64,000 nt of DNA from Cryobacterium cryoconiti (lineage in GTDB: Bacteria; Actinomycetota; Actinomycetes; Actinomycetales; Microbacteriaceae): NCBI RefSeq assembly GCF_004403065.1, contig NZ_SOHA01000005.1, positions 416,352 to 480,351 of the forward strand. Reading direction: 5' to 3'. Numbering within the stretch: the stretch's first letter is position 1; each line of letters opens with the position of its first letter. Made by a program: the position numbers and the translations under genes. The notes beneath the pieces are model-generated. The model did no database searches and had not been told where the DNA came from. It saw only the letters and a program-made list of their open reading frames with translations. Of this stretch, positions 7,998 to 16,316 are shown in pieces.

Positions 7998-8894
7998 ATG
8001 GACGAGCGACACATGCAGGAACCACACGGCGCGGATCGGTACGGCTCGGATCGGTACGGATCGGATCGGTACAGCGCGGATGTGCTCTCGCCCGGCTGGC
8101 GGGACGCCGGCCGGAAGGTCATTCCGACCCGGGAGGCCGTTAACGATCTGGTCGTCGAAGAGGTCGCGACCGGCTTCTGCGGAGCCGTGCTGCGCGTCGA
8201 GAAGAAGATCGTCACCCTGGAAGATCGTCACGGCAAGCTGCGTCTGTTCCCGCTCGGCGGCGGCTTCCTGATCGACGGTGAGCCGGTGGTGCTCGTCGTG
8301 CCCGCCCGTGCCGCGCCCCAGGGTCGCGCCCGGACGGCGTCGGGATCGATGGCGGTGACGGATGCCCCGGCTCGCGTGGCCAGGGCCAGCCGCATCTTCG
8401 TCGAGGGCCGGCACGACGCCGAACTGGTCGAGAAGGTCTGGGGTGCCGATCTGCGCATCGAGGGCGTCGTCGTCGAGTACATCGAGGGCGTGGACAACCT
8501 GGAGGCGCTCCTGCAGGAATTCCGGCCTGGACCGACCCGGCGAGTCGGCGTGCTGGTCGACCACCTCGTCACCGGTTCGAAGGAGAGCAGAATCGCGCAG
8601 GCCGTGGCCCGCGGACCGCACGGACGGAATGTGCTGGTGGTCGGGCATCCGTATGTCGACGTGTGGCAGTCGGTGAAGCCGGAACGACTGGGTCTGTCCG
8701 CCTGGCCCGCCATTGCGCGCAGCATCGAGTGGAAACACGGCATCTGCGAGGCCCTCGGCTGGCCCCACGAGGACCAGGCCGACATCGCCCGGGCCTGGCA
8801 ACGGATCCTCGGCCGGGTGCGCACCTACGCCGATCTGGAGCCGCAGCTTCTGGGCCGGGTCGAGCAGTTGATCGACTTCGTCACCGCTGAGTAG
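7998..8894 (+). CDS. DUF3097 domain-containing protein with repeated N-terminal DRYGSD motif
   Basis: A 298-aa actinobacterial protein of unknown function. The conserved core starts at DVLSPGW and contains a Toprim-like half (IFVEGRHDAELVEKVWG and VLVDHLV), which suggests nucleic-acid metal chemistry. In relatives known to me the N-terminus is a single DRYGSDVL; here the motif is repeated in tandem (DRYGS, DRYGS, DRYSA), encoded by imperfect repeats of CGGATCGGTACGG over 8033-8071. The ATG at 7998 has GAGG 10 nt upstream. Convergent context: csp follows on the same strand after 247 nt. Confidence 0.85.
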   Translation: MDERHMQEPHGADRYGSDRYGSDRYSADVLSPGWRDAGRKVIPTREAVNDLVVEEVATGFCGAVLRVEKKIVTLEDRHGKLRLFPLGGGFLIDGEPVVLVVPARAAPQGRARTASGSMAVTDAPARVARASRIFVEGRHDAELVEKVWGADLRIEGVVVEYIEGVDNLEALLQEFRPGPTRRVGVLVDHLVTGSKESRIAQAVARGPHGRNVLVVGHPYVDVWQSVKPERLGLSAWPAIARSIEWKHGICEALGWPHEDQADIARAWQRILGRVRTYADLEPQLLGRVEQLIDFVTAE

Positions 8895-9009
8895 TGCACA
8901 CTGCCCCGGATTTCAGCATTTCCTGCACGAAACGTAACGCTTTGGAACCGAATCGGCACAGATTCCGGATGCATCCAGGCGATGTGGGCTAGAGTTATCG
9001 CAGTAGTTG

Positions 9010-9141
9010 TAGTGCTTGCACGTCTTAAAACGTGGTGACCTCGGTCGCCGCGGCGTATTCCTTTCGGAAGCGGACGACGAATACCGCGACGAACGGCCTC
9101 GAAAGTCGGGGCCTTTCTAACACTCCTGGAGGAGTTTCATA
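9010..9141 (+). promoter_or_regulatory. Structured 5' leader of the cold-shock gene
   Basis: About 130 nt of non-coding sequence precede the csp ATG. It contains inverted segments (GTATTC at 9055-9060 with GAATAC at 9079-9084, flanked by GC-rich pairs) and ends in a strong GGAGGAG ribosome site at 9128-9134. Long structured leaders are established for cspA-type mRNAs, where temperature refolding controls translation. The 247-nt gap 8895-9141 contains no gene. The exact transcription start is not known. Confidence 0.45.
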
Positions 9142-9345
9142 ATGGCAACAGGTACCGTGAAATGGTTCAACGCTGAAAAGGGCTTCGGCTTCATCGCTCC
9201 CGACGACGGAAGCGCCGACGTGTTCGCGCACTACTCCGCGATCGCCTCGAACGGCTACAAGTCGCTCGACGAGAACCAGAAGGTCGAGTTCGAGGTAACC
9301 CAGGGCCCCAAGGGTCCCCAGGCCGAGAACATCCGCGCCCTCTAA
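9142..9345 (+). CDS. cspA: Cold-shock protein, CspA family
   Basis: A 67-aa single cold-shock domain. RNP1 (KGFGFI) and RNP2 (VFAHYS, with His in place of the usual first Phe-His arrangement) are visible, as is the N-terminal GTVKWFN signature. It binds single-stranded RNA/DNA and acts as an RNA chaperone in the cytoplasm. The length matches the family. It follows a long leader and has a strong ribosome site and its own strong terminator at 9389-9420, so it is a single-gene transcript. Confidence 0.97.
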   Translation: MATGTVKWFNAEKGFGFIAPDDGSADVFAHYSAIASNGYKSLDENQKVEFEVTQGPKGPQAENIRAL

Positions 9346-9388
9346 ATAGCGCAACTGCTCTTCGGGCTTCATCGCCCCACTGAGCTTC

Positions 9389-9420
9389 GACAACGCCCCC
9401 ACCTCGGTGGGGGCGTTGTC
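9389..9420 (+). terminator. Strong hairpin terminator after cspA
   Basis: A perfect 14-bp stem, GACAACGCCCCCAC / GTGGGGGCGTTGTC, with a CTCG loop starts 43 nt after the csp stop. It is followed by TCGTT, a weak U-tract of the kind common in high-GC actinobacteria. Confidence 0.9.
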
Positions 9421-9466
9421 TCGTTAACCGGGCCGTGTACTCAAGTGTCGGCATCCGTTGCTGAGG

Positions 9467-9520
9467 CGGACAACTGTTGCCGGTATGCCGGCAACAGTGG
9501 TCCGGTCGGGCAACAGTTGG
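9467..9520. repeat. Intergenic hairpin with three GGCAACAGTTG half-sites (type B, copy 1)
   Basis: Arm CGGACAACTGTTGCCGG (9467-9483), loop TATG, then the complementary arm (9488-9504, 16 of 17 pairs), then a third half-site GGGCAACAGTTGG at 9508-9520. It lies between the csp terminator and the convergent Lrp gene. The same layout recurs at 61203-61261. It is separate from the csp terminator and has no U-tract. Confidence 0.85.
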
Positions 9521-9585
9521 TCACGGTCCGCCCCGCGAGACCGCGGGCGTCAGGGTCGCGCCGCCTCGTCCCCGACGCCGGCCGC

Positions 9586-10065
9586 CTACTTGACGAGGTC
9601 CTGCCAGCCGTCGCCATCGACATACTCGAAGATGAGGTTCGTCTCGGTGTGGGCGACGGCCGGATGCTCCGCCAGATGCTGGAGAACGAAATCGCGCAGG
9701 TCCGAGGCGTCCGCCGCGGCCACGTGCAGCAGGTAGTCATCGGCGCCCGCGGTGTGGAAGAGGCCGATCACCCCCGGCCAGTGCGGCGCCGCCGAGCGGA
9801 AGTCATCAATCTGCGCACGGGCGTGCTTGACCAGCCGCACCGAGATCAGCGCCTGCAGGGACGCACCCAGCGCCGCCAGGTCGATGTTCGCGCGGTAGCC
9901 GCGGATGTGCCCCAGCTGCTGGAGCCGGCGCAGGCGCAGTGACACGGTGGACTCGGCGACGCCGATCTCCGCGGCCAGTGCGGCACCGGAGGCACGCGCG
10001 TTGACGGACAGGGCACGCAGCAGAGCACGGTCGACCCGGTCGATTTCGGCTTTCTTCGGTTCCAT
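9586..10065 (-). CDS. Lrp/AsnC-family transcriptional regulator
   Basis: A 159-aa regulator with an N-terminal AsnC-type winged helix-turn-helix (about 8-60, including GVAESTVSLRLRRL) and a C-terminal RAM/alpha-beta effector domain (about 70-150). Such proteins form octamers and respond to amino acids. The start is the ATG at 10065 (AAAGAG upstream); a GTG at 10071 is the alternative. It is divergent from a PLP-dependent trans-sulfuration-type gene with about 106 nt between starts. In Pseudomonas putida the Lrp-type MdeR controls the divergent methionine gamma-lyase gene mdeA, so the neighbour is the likely target here by analogy. Confidence 0.92.
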   Translation of the reverse strand: MEPKKAEIDRVDRALLRALSVNARASGAALAAEIGVAESTVSLRLRRLQQLGHIRGYRANIDLAALGASLQALISVRLVKHARAQIDDFRSAAPHWPGVIGLFHTAGADDYLLHVAAADASDLRDFVLQHLAEHPAVAHTETNLIFEYVDGDGWQDLVK

Positions 10066-10171
10066 CGGCACACTCTTTCTTCCCTGAGCAGCTTATGCGA
10101 TTCATCCGCCTGTTTTGGAAGGGTCTACACGCCTTCTTGCGCATCGGCACAGATTCTGTTTTCGTCTCTTC

Positions 10172-11404
10172 ATGATGCCAACGATGCCGCTGCTTTCGAC
10201 CGATGAAACCGCCCCACGGATGCTGACCCCGCACCCGGACACCGTGGCCGTGCACGGGGGAATGCTGGGGGTGACCGCATCCGGATCACATGTGCCCGTG
10301 ATCGACCTCTCGACCACCAATCCACTTGCGGGTGTCGAATCCGGCGGCGACTCCTATGAGAACCTCGCCACCGGTGGCACGCTGCGGGACGGGGAGTCAG
10401 CGGTGTACCAGAGGCTCTGGCAGCCGGGTGTGGCCCGATTCGAGACGGCCCTGTCGGCCCTGGAGGGCACCGAGGGAACCGTTGCCTTCGCGAGTGGGAT
10501 GGCCGCGCTGACGGCCGTGCTGATCGCATCCGTTGCCGCCGGCACGCCGCATGTGGTGGCGTTGAGACCCCTCTACGGCGGCACCGATCACGTGCTCGCC
10601 ACCGGTCTGCTCGGCACGACGGTGACCTGGGTCGACGCCGACGGTGTCGCGGCGGCGATCCGACCCGACACCGGGCTGGTGATCCTGGAGTCCCCCGCCA
10701 ACCCGACCCTGGCCCTGACCGATATCACGGCCGTGGTCGCGGCGGCCGGCCGTGTGCCGGTCCTGGTCGACAACACTTTCGCCACCCCGGTGCTGCAGCG
10801 CCCGGTGGAATCGGGCGCCACCCTCGTGCTGCACAGTGCGACCAAGTTCCTCGGCGGCCACGGGGACGTGATGGGCGGCACCGTGTCCGGCCCCGAGAGC
10901 TGGCTCGCGCGCCTGCGGCAGGTGCGCGCACTGACCGGCGGCGTCCTGCATCCGTTCGCCGCGTATCTGCTGCACCGGGGGCTGCGCACCCTCCCGGTGC
11001 GCGTGCGCGCCCAACAGGCCACCGCGGGTACGATCGCGGATCGCCTGGTCGGGCATCCGGCCCTGACCCGGGTGCTGTATCCCGGTCTGCCCGGCCAGGA
11101 TCCCCTGGGGCTTCTGGGGCGCCAGGCGAGCGGTGCCGGGTCCATCATCGCCCTCGATCTCGCCGGCGGATTCGACGCGGCCGTGCGGTTCACCGAGGCC
11201 TGCTCCCTGATCACCCATGCGGTGTCCCTGGGCGGCGTCGATTCCCTCGTGCAGCATCCGGCGTCGCTCACCCACCGCCCGGTGGAGGCCGCCGCACGCC
11301 CGGGGGCGGGAATCGTGCGACTCTCGATCGGTCTCGAACACCCCGACGACCTGCTCGCCGACATCCTCGCCGCTCTCGACGCGGCGCGGCAAACCGGCGC
11401 CTGA
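10172..11404 (+). CDS. PLP-dependent trans-sulfuration enzyme (cystathionine/methionine gamma-lyase or synthase type)
   Basis: A 410-aa cytoplasmic enzyme of the Cys/Met-metabolism PLP family (fold type I). The PLP lysine is Lys225 in SATKFLGGHGD. The substrate/PLP loop VYQRLWQPGVARFE matches the usual YSRxxNPT region, and LYGGTDHV lacks the Cys found in true methionine gamma-lyases at this position (LYGCT), so a gamma-synthase or cystathionine-lyase activity is equally possible. Starts at ATG 10172/10175 lack a ribosome site; a leaderless mRNA or the ATG at 10184 or 10219 cannot be excluded. Its likely regulator is the divergent Lrp protein. Confidence 0.88.
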   Translation: MMPTMPLLSTDETAPRMLTPHPDTVAVHGGMLGVTASGSHVPVIDLSTTNPLAGVESGGDSYENLATGGTLRDGESAVYQRLWQPGVARFETALSALEGTEGTVAFASGMAALTAVLIASVAAGTPHVVALRPLYGGTDHVLATGLLGTTVTWVDADGVAAAIRPDTGLVILESPANPTLALTDITAVVAAAGRVPVLVDNTFATPVLQRPVESGATLVLHSATKFLGGHGDVMGGTVSGPESWLARLRQVRALTGGVLHPFAAYLLHRGLRTLPVRVRAQQATAGTIADRLVGHPALTRVLYPGLPGQDPLGLLGRQASGAGSIIALDLAGGFDAAVRFTEACSLITHAVSLGGVDSLVQHPASLTHRPVEAAARPGAGIVRLSIGLEHPDDLLADILAALDAARQTGA

Positions 11405-11407
11405 GTG

Positions 11408-11459
11408 CCCGTTCCGGTCGAGAGTGACCCGCGCAACGGGCACTCTCGACCGGAACGGG
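11408..11459. repeat. Perfect 19-bp hairpin between convergent genes (type C)
   Basis: CCCGTTCCGGTCGAGAGTG (11408-11426) and its exact complement (11441-11459) enclose a 14-nt loop that itself contains CCCG/CGGG. A further partial half-site, GAACTCTCG, follows at once. It fills the gap between the PLP enzyme and helicase stops. There is no U-tract. It may act as a two-way terminator, but the architecture (two arms plus a third half-site) resembles the type B hairpins. Confidence 0.85.
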
Positions 11460-11469
11460 AACTCTCGGG

Positions 11470-13284
11470 TCAGCTGCGGCCGAGACGGCGGCGGAGCAGG
11501 TCGATCCGGTTCTGCAGCTGGGTCACACTGGCCTGTGCCACGGCAGGACCGCCGCATTCGCGGCGGAGCTCGGCGTGCACCATGCCGTGGGGTTCGCCGG
11601 CCAGCTTGGACCACATGCCCACGAGGCTGGCCAGCAGGGTGCGCTGCTCCTTCAGTGTGCGGTACAGCGGCGGCGGGTCCTGTGGGGCAACCTCGCCCGT
11701 GACGGGATCCTTCCGGCGGTCGGTGGAGCGCTTGGCCTGCCGGTGCTGCCGCTGGCGCAGCAGCTCCGAAACCTGCTCGGGTTCGAGCAGCCCGGGGATG
11801 CCGATGAAGTCGAACTCCTCGTCGGTGCCCGGCTCGGCCAGCTCACCGAACTCATCACCGTTGAACATGACCATGTCGAAGGTGGCCTGGGAGTCCAGGG
11901 CCTGCCAGGTGAATTCCTCACCGAGGTCGTCCGAGGCCTTCTCCGACTTGTTGGCGTCGGCGACCATGGCGTCTTCGGGGTTGTACATCCCGTCGTCACC
12001 GTCGTCGCGGTTGCTGCGGTCGAGGGCGTGGTCGCGCTCGAGCTCGAGCGCATTGGCCAGGCTCAGCAGGCTCGGCACATTGGGCAGGAAGATCGACGCC
12101 GTCTCACCCCGGCGCCGCGCGCGCACGAAGCGGCCGATGGCCTGCGCGAAGAAAAGCGGCGTCGAGGCGCTGGTCGCATAGACGCCCACGGCCAGGCGGG
12201 GCACGTCGACGCCCTCCGAGACCATCCGCACCGCCACCATCCAGCGTGAGGTGTTGTGCGAGAACTCGTCGATCCGGTCGCTCGACTCCTTCTCGTCGGA
12301 GAGCACGACGGTCACCGACTCCCCCGAGATCTCCTGCAGGATGGCCGCGTAGGCGCGCGCCATGGTCTGGTCGGTCGCGATGACGAGCCCACCGGCATCC
12401 GGGATGCCGTGCCGCACCTGGGTGAGGCGGGAGTCGGCGGCGCGCAGTACGGCGGGGATCCACTGCCCGGTGGGTTCCAGCGCCGTGCGCCACGCCTGGG
12501 AGGTCACGTCCTTGGTGTTGCCCTCACCGAGTTTGGCTTCCATCTCGTCGCCGGCCCGGGTGCGCCACTTCATGTGGCCGGCATAGACCATGAACATGAC
12601 CGGGCGCACGACGCCGTCTTCGAGGGCACGGCCATACCCGTAGCTGTAGTCGCTCTGGGACAGGCGGATGCCGTGCTCGTCGGGCAGGTAGCTCACGAAC
12701 GGGATGGGCGAGGTGTCCGAGCGGAACGGGGTGCCGGTGAGCGAGAGCCGGCGGGTGGCCGGTTCGAACGCTTCCCGGATCGCGTCGCCCCAGCTCAGTG
12801 CGTCCCCGCCGTGGTGCACCTCGTCGAGGATCACGAGGGTGCGGCTGGACTGCGTGAGCTGACGGTGCAGGGCCGCCCGGCTGGCCACCTGGGCGTAGGT
12901 GACGGCGATGCCGTGATAGTGGTTGCCGTAGCGGCCGTTGGCGTTCTTGAAGTTCGGGTCGAGGCGGATGCCCGCGCGCGCGGCGGCATCCGCCCACTGT
13001 CGTTTGAGGTGTTCGGTGGGAGCGACCACCGTGATGCTGTCGATCAGGCGGCGGGCCTTCAGCTCGGCGGCGAGCCGCAGGGCGAACGTGGTCTTACCGG
13101 CGCCCGGCGTAGCGGCGGCGAGGAAATCACGCGGTTGGTGCACGAAATACGCTTCCAGCGCCTCGGCCTGCCAGGCTCGCAGTTTGCCGGCGGTGCCCCA
13201 CGCGGCGCGCTCCGGGAACGACGGCGAGAGGTGTTCGGCTGCACTCGTCCCCTGGGCAGGACCGAAAGGGGGTGGAGTATTCAC
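11470..13284 (-). CDS. SF2 DEAD/DEAH-box helicase
   Basis: A 604-aa protein with superfamily 2 helicase motifs: Walker A TPGAGKTT at about 59-66, DEVHH at 154-158 (motif II), SLTGTPFRSD at about 181-190 (motif III) and QAIGRFVRARR in the C-terminal lobe (motif VI). It resembles the Res-subunit/UvrB-like ATP-dependent helicases conserved as a stand-alone gene in actinobacteria. There is no methylase or nuclease subunit nearby, so a restriction role is not supported. The start is a GTG at 13284. It is divergent from the GDSL hydrolase gene. The C-terminal 150 residues are charged and of unknown fold. Confidence 0.9.
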   Translation of the reverse strand: MNTPPPFGPAQGTSAAEHLSPSFPERAAWGTAGKLRAWQAEALEAYFVHQPRDFLAAATPGAGKTTFALRLAAELKARRLIDSITVVAPTEHLKRQWADAAARAGIRLDPNFKNANGRYGNHYHGIAVTYAQVASRAALHRQLTQSSRTLVILDEVHHGGDALSWGDAIREAFEPATRRLSLTGTPFRSDTSPIPFVSYLPDEHGIRLSQSDYSYGYGRALEDGVVRPVMFMVYAGHMKWRTRAGDEMEAKLGEGNTKDVTSQAWRTALEPTGQWIPAVLRAADSRLTQVRHGIPDAGGLVIATDQTMARAYAAILQEISGESVTVVLSDEKESSDRIDEFSHNTSRWMVAVRMVSEGVDVPRLAVGVYATSASTPLFFAQAIGRFVRARRRGETASIFLPNVPSLLSLANALELERDHALDRSNRDDGDDGMYNPEDAMVADANKSEKASDDLGEEFTWQALDSQATFDMVMFNGDEFGELAEPGTDEEFDFIGIPGLLEPEQVSELLRQRQHRQAKRSTDRRKDPVTGEVAPQDPPPLYRTLKEQRTLLASLVGMWSKLAGEPHGMVHAELRRECGGPAVAQASVTQLQNRIDLLRRRLGRS

Positions 13285-13340
13285 TTCATACGAACTTACC
13301 TGCTGCGCGGACGGCTGTGGGCACGGGAGAGAATGGAGGC

Positions 13341-14129
13341 ATGACGACGCCGATGCACCCGTGGTCCCGCTATGTCGCCCTCGGCGATTCCTTCACCGAG
13401 GGCCTGGGTGATCCGGAGCCGAGCAGCCCGGGCGGGAACCGGGGCTGGTCCGACCGGGTCGCCGAGGTGCTCAGCCAGGGCACGCCGGACTTCGCGTACG
13501 CGAATCTCGCCGTGCGGGGCAAACTGATCGGCCAGATCAGGCAGGAGCAGGTGGGCACGGCGCTCGCGCTGCACCCGGACCTGATCACGTTCTCCGGCGG
13601 CGGCAACGACGTCCTCCGTCCGGGGTCCGACCCCGATCTCATCTCCTCCCGAGTCGAAGAGGAGATACGCCGGCTCAGCCGCGACAACGCCACCATCGTG
13701 CTGTTCACGGGCGCGGATGTGGGATTCACCCCCATGTTCCGCGGCATCCGGGGCAAGATCGCGATCTATAACGAGAATCTGCGCGCGGTCGCGGCGAAAT
13801 ATGACTGTGTCGTCGCCGACCTCTGGTCGCTGACCGAGATCCAGGATCCCCGCATGTGGTCTGCGGACCGGCTGCACCTGAACGCCCTCGGCCACCACAC
13901 CGTCGCCCGGATGGTGCTCTCCGTTCTGAACGTGCCCAATACGCTCGAGCCGCACAAGCCCGAACCGCTGCCGGTGCGCACGTTCCGGGAAGCCCGAACC
14001 GAGGACATGCAGTGGGCGCGGGAATACCTGCTGCCCTGGGTGCTGCGCCGGATCCGGCACCAGTCGTCCGGTGACCATGTGCTGCCCAAACGCCCCGACG
14101 CCGGGCCGTTCAGCCAGCCGCGTCACTGA
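13341..14129 (+). CDS. SGNH/GDSL-type hydrolase
   Basis: A 262-aa hydrolase with SGNH blocks: GDSFTEG (block I, nucleophile Ser at about residue 17), the GGGND block III and DRLHLNALGH (block V, catalytic Asp and His). No signal peptide is seen, so a cytoplasmic esterase or lipase-like enzyme is likely. The ATG at 13341 follows ATGGAGG by 1-7 nt and begins the conserved WSRYVALGDS region after 8 residues; an in-frame upstream ATG at 13272 would overlap the divergent helicase start and is rejected. The C-terminal 50 residues after block V are basic and unusually long. Confidence 0.9.
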   Translation: MTTPMHPWSRYVALGDSFTEGLGDPEPSSPGGNRGWSDRVAEVLSQGTPDFAYANLAVRGKLIGQIRQEQVGTALALHPDLITFSGGGNDVLRPGSDPDLISSRVEEEIRRLSRDNATIVLFTGADVGFTPMFRGIRGKIAIYNENLRAVAAKYDCVVADLWSLTEIQDPRMWSADRLHLNALGHHTVARMVLSVLNVPNTLEPHKPEPLPVRTFREARTEDMQWAREYLLPWVLRRIRHQSSGDHVLPKRPDAGPFSQPRH

Positions 14130-14149
14130 CCCGGGCGGACGCGGGCAGG

Positions 14150-15382
14150 TCAGCCTGCGGCCAGCTCCCCGGGGTGAGTGAAGCGCCACGCGGGACCCGG
14201 GTCGGTCAATTCGCCCTCGAGCACCAGCGGCACGCTCACGGTGGTGCTGCCGACCTGGAAGTCCACGGCGCCGGCCTCGTCGCCGGCCTCGCCCAGGGTG
14301 ACCGGGCGGGCTGTCGGCACGGCCGTGATGGGCGTGTCAGACCACACCACGGCGGAGGCCGACTCGGCCGCGACGGCCCGGCTGGTCTGCCCCCACTGCG
14401 TGCCATAGGACGCGTATGCGGCCCCCTTGTCGGCCAGGGTGACCTCGCGGAAGCCTGGCTCGACGCTGTCCAGCAGGTCCACGATGGATTCGTTCAACTC
14501 GGTGTGCGTGTCACCGCCGAGCATGACGCCGACCAGTGTGATGGTCTCGCCACCGACGGTGAACTCGGCCGAGTACAGCAGGCAGGCGCCCGCCTCATCC
14601 GTGGTGCCCGTCTTCAGGCCGGTGACCCCGTGGGTGCCGAGCAGCTTGTTGGTGTTGACGACGGTTCCGATACCGGGCAGATCGGATGTCTCCATCTTGA
14701 CGATCGAGGCCAGCACGGGATTGGCCAGGGCGAGTTCGCCGATCTCGACCAGGTCGTCCGGGCTGCTCACGCTGGCGGGCGACAACCCGCTGGTGTCGGC
14801 GACGCTGGTGTCGGCCAGGCCTTTCTCGGCCAGCCAGGAGTCCGCGGCGGCCAGATACGCGTCCATGGACCCGTAGGCCCAGATCGCCAGGGAGATGCTG
14901 TAGTTGTTCGCCGAGGGCAGGAGCATGGCCTCGAAGGCCTCCCGCTGGCTGAGCACCAGTCCGGCTGAGACGGGAGCGACCGAGCCGTCTTCGGCGAGCA
15001 CGTCGTAGTAGATGTCGACGTCGTCCTCGGTGAACGTGATGTCGGGGCCGGGTTCCTTGCCGGTCAGCGGCTTCTCCTCGAGCAGCACGAGGGCGGTCAC
15101 GATCTTGGTGATGCTGGCGATCGGCATCGGCTCCTGCTCACCGGTGCTTCCGAGCAGATCCGGGTAGCCGACCGCGCCGATGGCACCCGCGCCCGCATCG
15201 GGCCAGGTCAGCTCTGCCGCCGGCTGGGTCAGGGCGGCCGGCTGGATCAGCTCGACGGCGGCGGCGGGCGCCGGCGCGAGCCCGGTACCGGCCAGGTAGC
15301 CGACCCCACCCAGAGCGATGACGAGGGCGGCCAAGACGGCAACCCGACGGCGGAGGAACGTTTGGCGTCGGGTCAATGGCAT
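14150..15382 (-). CDS. D-alanyl-D-alanine carboxypeptidase (PBP5-type, S11 family)
   Basis: A 410-aa penicillin-binding protein with an N-terminal membrane segment (about 13-34) that acts as an uncleaved signal anchor. The active-site motifs are all present: S90-ITK, S157-A-N and KTGT at 257-260. It trims the terminal D-Ala from peptidoglycan pentapeptides outside the membrane. The C-terminal 100 residues form a beta-rich domain like PBP5 domain II. It converges on the GDSL hydrolase and is followed upstream by the methyltransferase gene on the same strand (29-nt gap). Confidence 0.92.
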   Translation of the reverse strand: MPLTRRQTFLRRRVAVLAALVIALGGVGYLAGTGLAPAPAAAVELIQPAALTQPAAELTWPDAGAGAIGAVGYPDLLGSTGEQEPMPIASITKIVTALVLLEEKPLTGKEPGPDITFTEDDVDIYYDVLAEDGSVAPVSAGLVLSQREAFEAMLLPSANNYSISLAIWAYGSMDAYLAAADSWLAEKGLADTSVADTSGLSPASVSSPDDLVEIGELALANPVLASIVKMETSDLPGIGTVVNTNKLLGTHGVTGLKTGTTDEAGACLLYSAEFTVGGETITLVGVMLGGDTHTELNESIVDLLDSVEPGFREVTLADKGAAYASYGTQWGQTSRAVAAESASAVVWSDTPITAVPTARPVTLGEAGDEAGAVDFQVGSTTVSVPLVLEGELTDPGPAWRFTHPGELAAG

Positions 15383-15411
15383 CCGACGACTCTACCAAGC
15401 CGCCCCAGGGT

Positions 15412-16215
15412 TCAGACGCGCAGGGCGTACAGCGCGACGGCGCTGGCCGACGCCACATTCAACGAATCGACGCCGTGCAGCATGGGGATCGTCACGACCG
15501 TGTCGGCGGCCGCGAGCGCCTGGGTGCTGAGCCCGTCCCCTTCCGCACCGAGGATCAGGGCGAGCCGCTCCGGGGCGCTGCCGGCGAACCGGTCGAGGCT
15601 CACGGCGGTGTCGGACAGGGCAAGGGCAGCGAGGTGGAACCCAGCCTCGTGCAGCAGCGGGGCAGCCTCACTCCACTCCGGCAGCCGGGTCCACGGCACC
15701 TGCAGCACCGTGCCCATGCTCACCCGCACGCTGCGCCGGTAGAGCGGGTCGGCACAGCGGGGCGTGATCAGCACGGCATCCGCCCCCAGCCCGGCGACGG
15801 AACGGAAGATGGCGCCCACGTTGGTGTGGTCGACGATGTCCTCGAGGATGACGATGCGCCGGGCATCGCGGATGATCTCGTGCACCGGAGCCAGGGCAGG
15901 GCGGTGCATGGCCGCCAGGGCCCCCCGGTGCAGGTTGTAACCGGTCAGGCGTTCGAGCACGGATGCCGCCCCGACGTACACGGGCACATCCGGCCACTCC
16001 GCGAGTAGCGGGATCACATCCGGCAGCCACTGTTCCTGCAGCAGAACGGACCGGGGACGGTGCCCGGCGGCCAGGGCGCGCGTGATCACCTTGCTCGATT
16101 CGGCGATGTAGAGGCCGCCGGCCGGTTCGGAGACACGCCGCAACGCCACATCCGTCAATCGGGAGTAATCGGCAAGACCGGGCAGGTCGAGGTTTTCAAT
16201 GTGGACGATCTGCAC
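15412..16215 (-). CDS. TrmH/SpoU-family RNA 2'-O-methyltransferase
   Basis: A 267-aa SPOUT methyltransferase. The three SpoU motifs are seen: ILEDIVDHTNVGAIFRSVAGLGADAV (motif 1), LILGAEGDGLS (motif 2) and VTIPMLHGVDSLNVASASAVALYAL (motif 3), forming the SAM-binding knot. The N-terminal third is an L30e-like RNA-binding substrate domain. It methylates a ribose in rRNA or tRNA; the target site cannot be read from sequence. I chose GTG 16215, which has AAAGG 10 nt upstream and starts directly at QIVHIENL; the longer TTG start at 16269 lacks a ribosome site. Confidence 0.9.
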   Translation of the reverse strand: MQIVHIENLDLPGLADYSRLTDVALRRVSEPAGGLYIAESSKVITRALAAGHRPRSVLLQEQWLPDVIPLLAEWPDVPVYVGAASVLERLTGYNLHRGALAAMHRPALAPVHEIIRDARRIVILEDIVDHTNVGAIFRSVAGLGADAVLITPRCADPLYRRSVRVSMGTVLQVPWTRLPEWSEAAPLLHEAGFHLAALALSDTAVSLDRFAGSAPERLALILGAEGDGLSTQALAAADTVVTIPMLHGVDSLNVASASAVALYALRV

Positions 16216-16316
16216 AGCGGGGGCGCCTTTCACGGGGAGATACGACCAGCCTGCCAGTTCCGTGTCCAACTCGAAAACTCACGAGTTTAGAATCGGTGTA
16301 GACAGGATGGAGCACT

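Noticed and set aside
8033..8071. Short direct repeats that might be a CRISPR remnant
   Set aside because: They encode the in-frame DRYGSD motif of DUF3097; no spacers or cas genes.
11470..13284. Helicase as part of a restriction or phage-defence system
   Set aside because: No methylase, nuclease or defence gene adjoins it; flanked by ordinary genes and conserved alone in actinobacteria.
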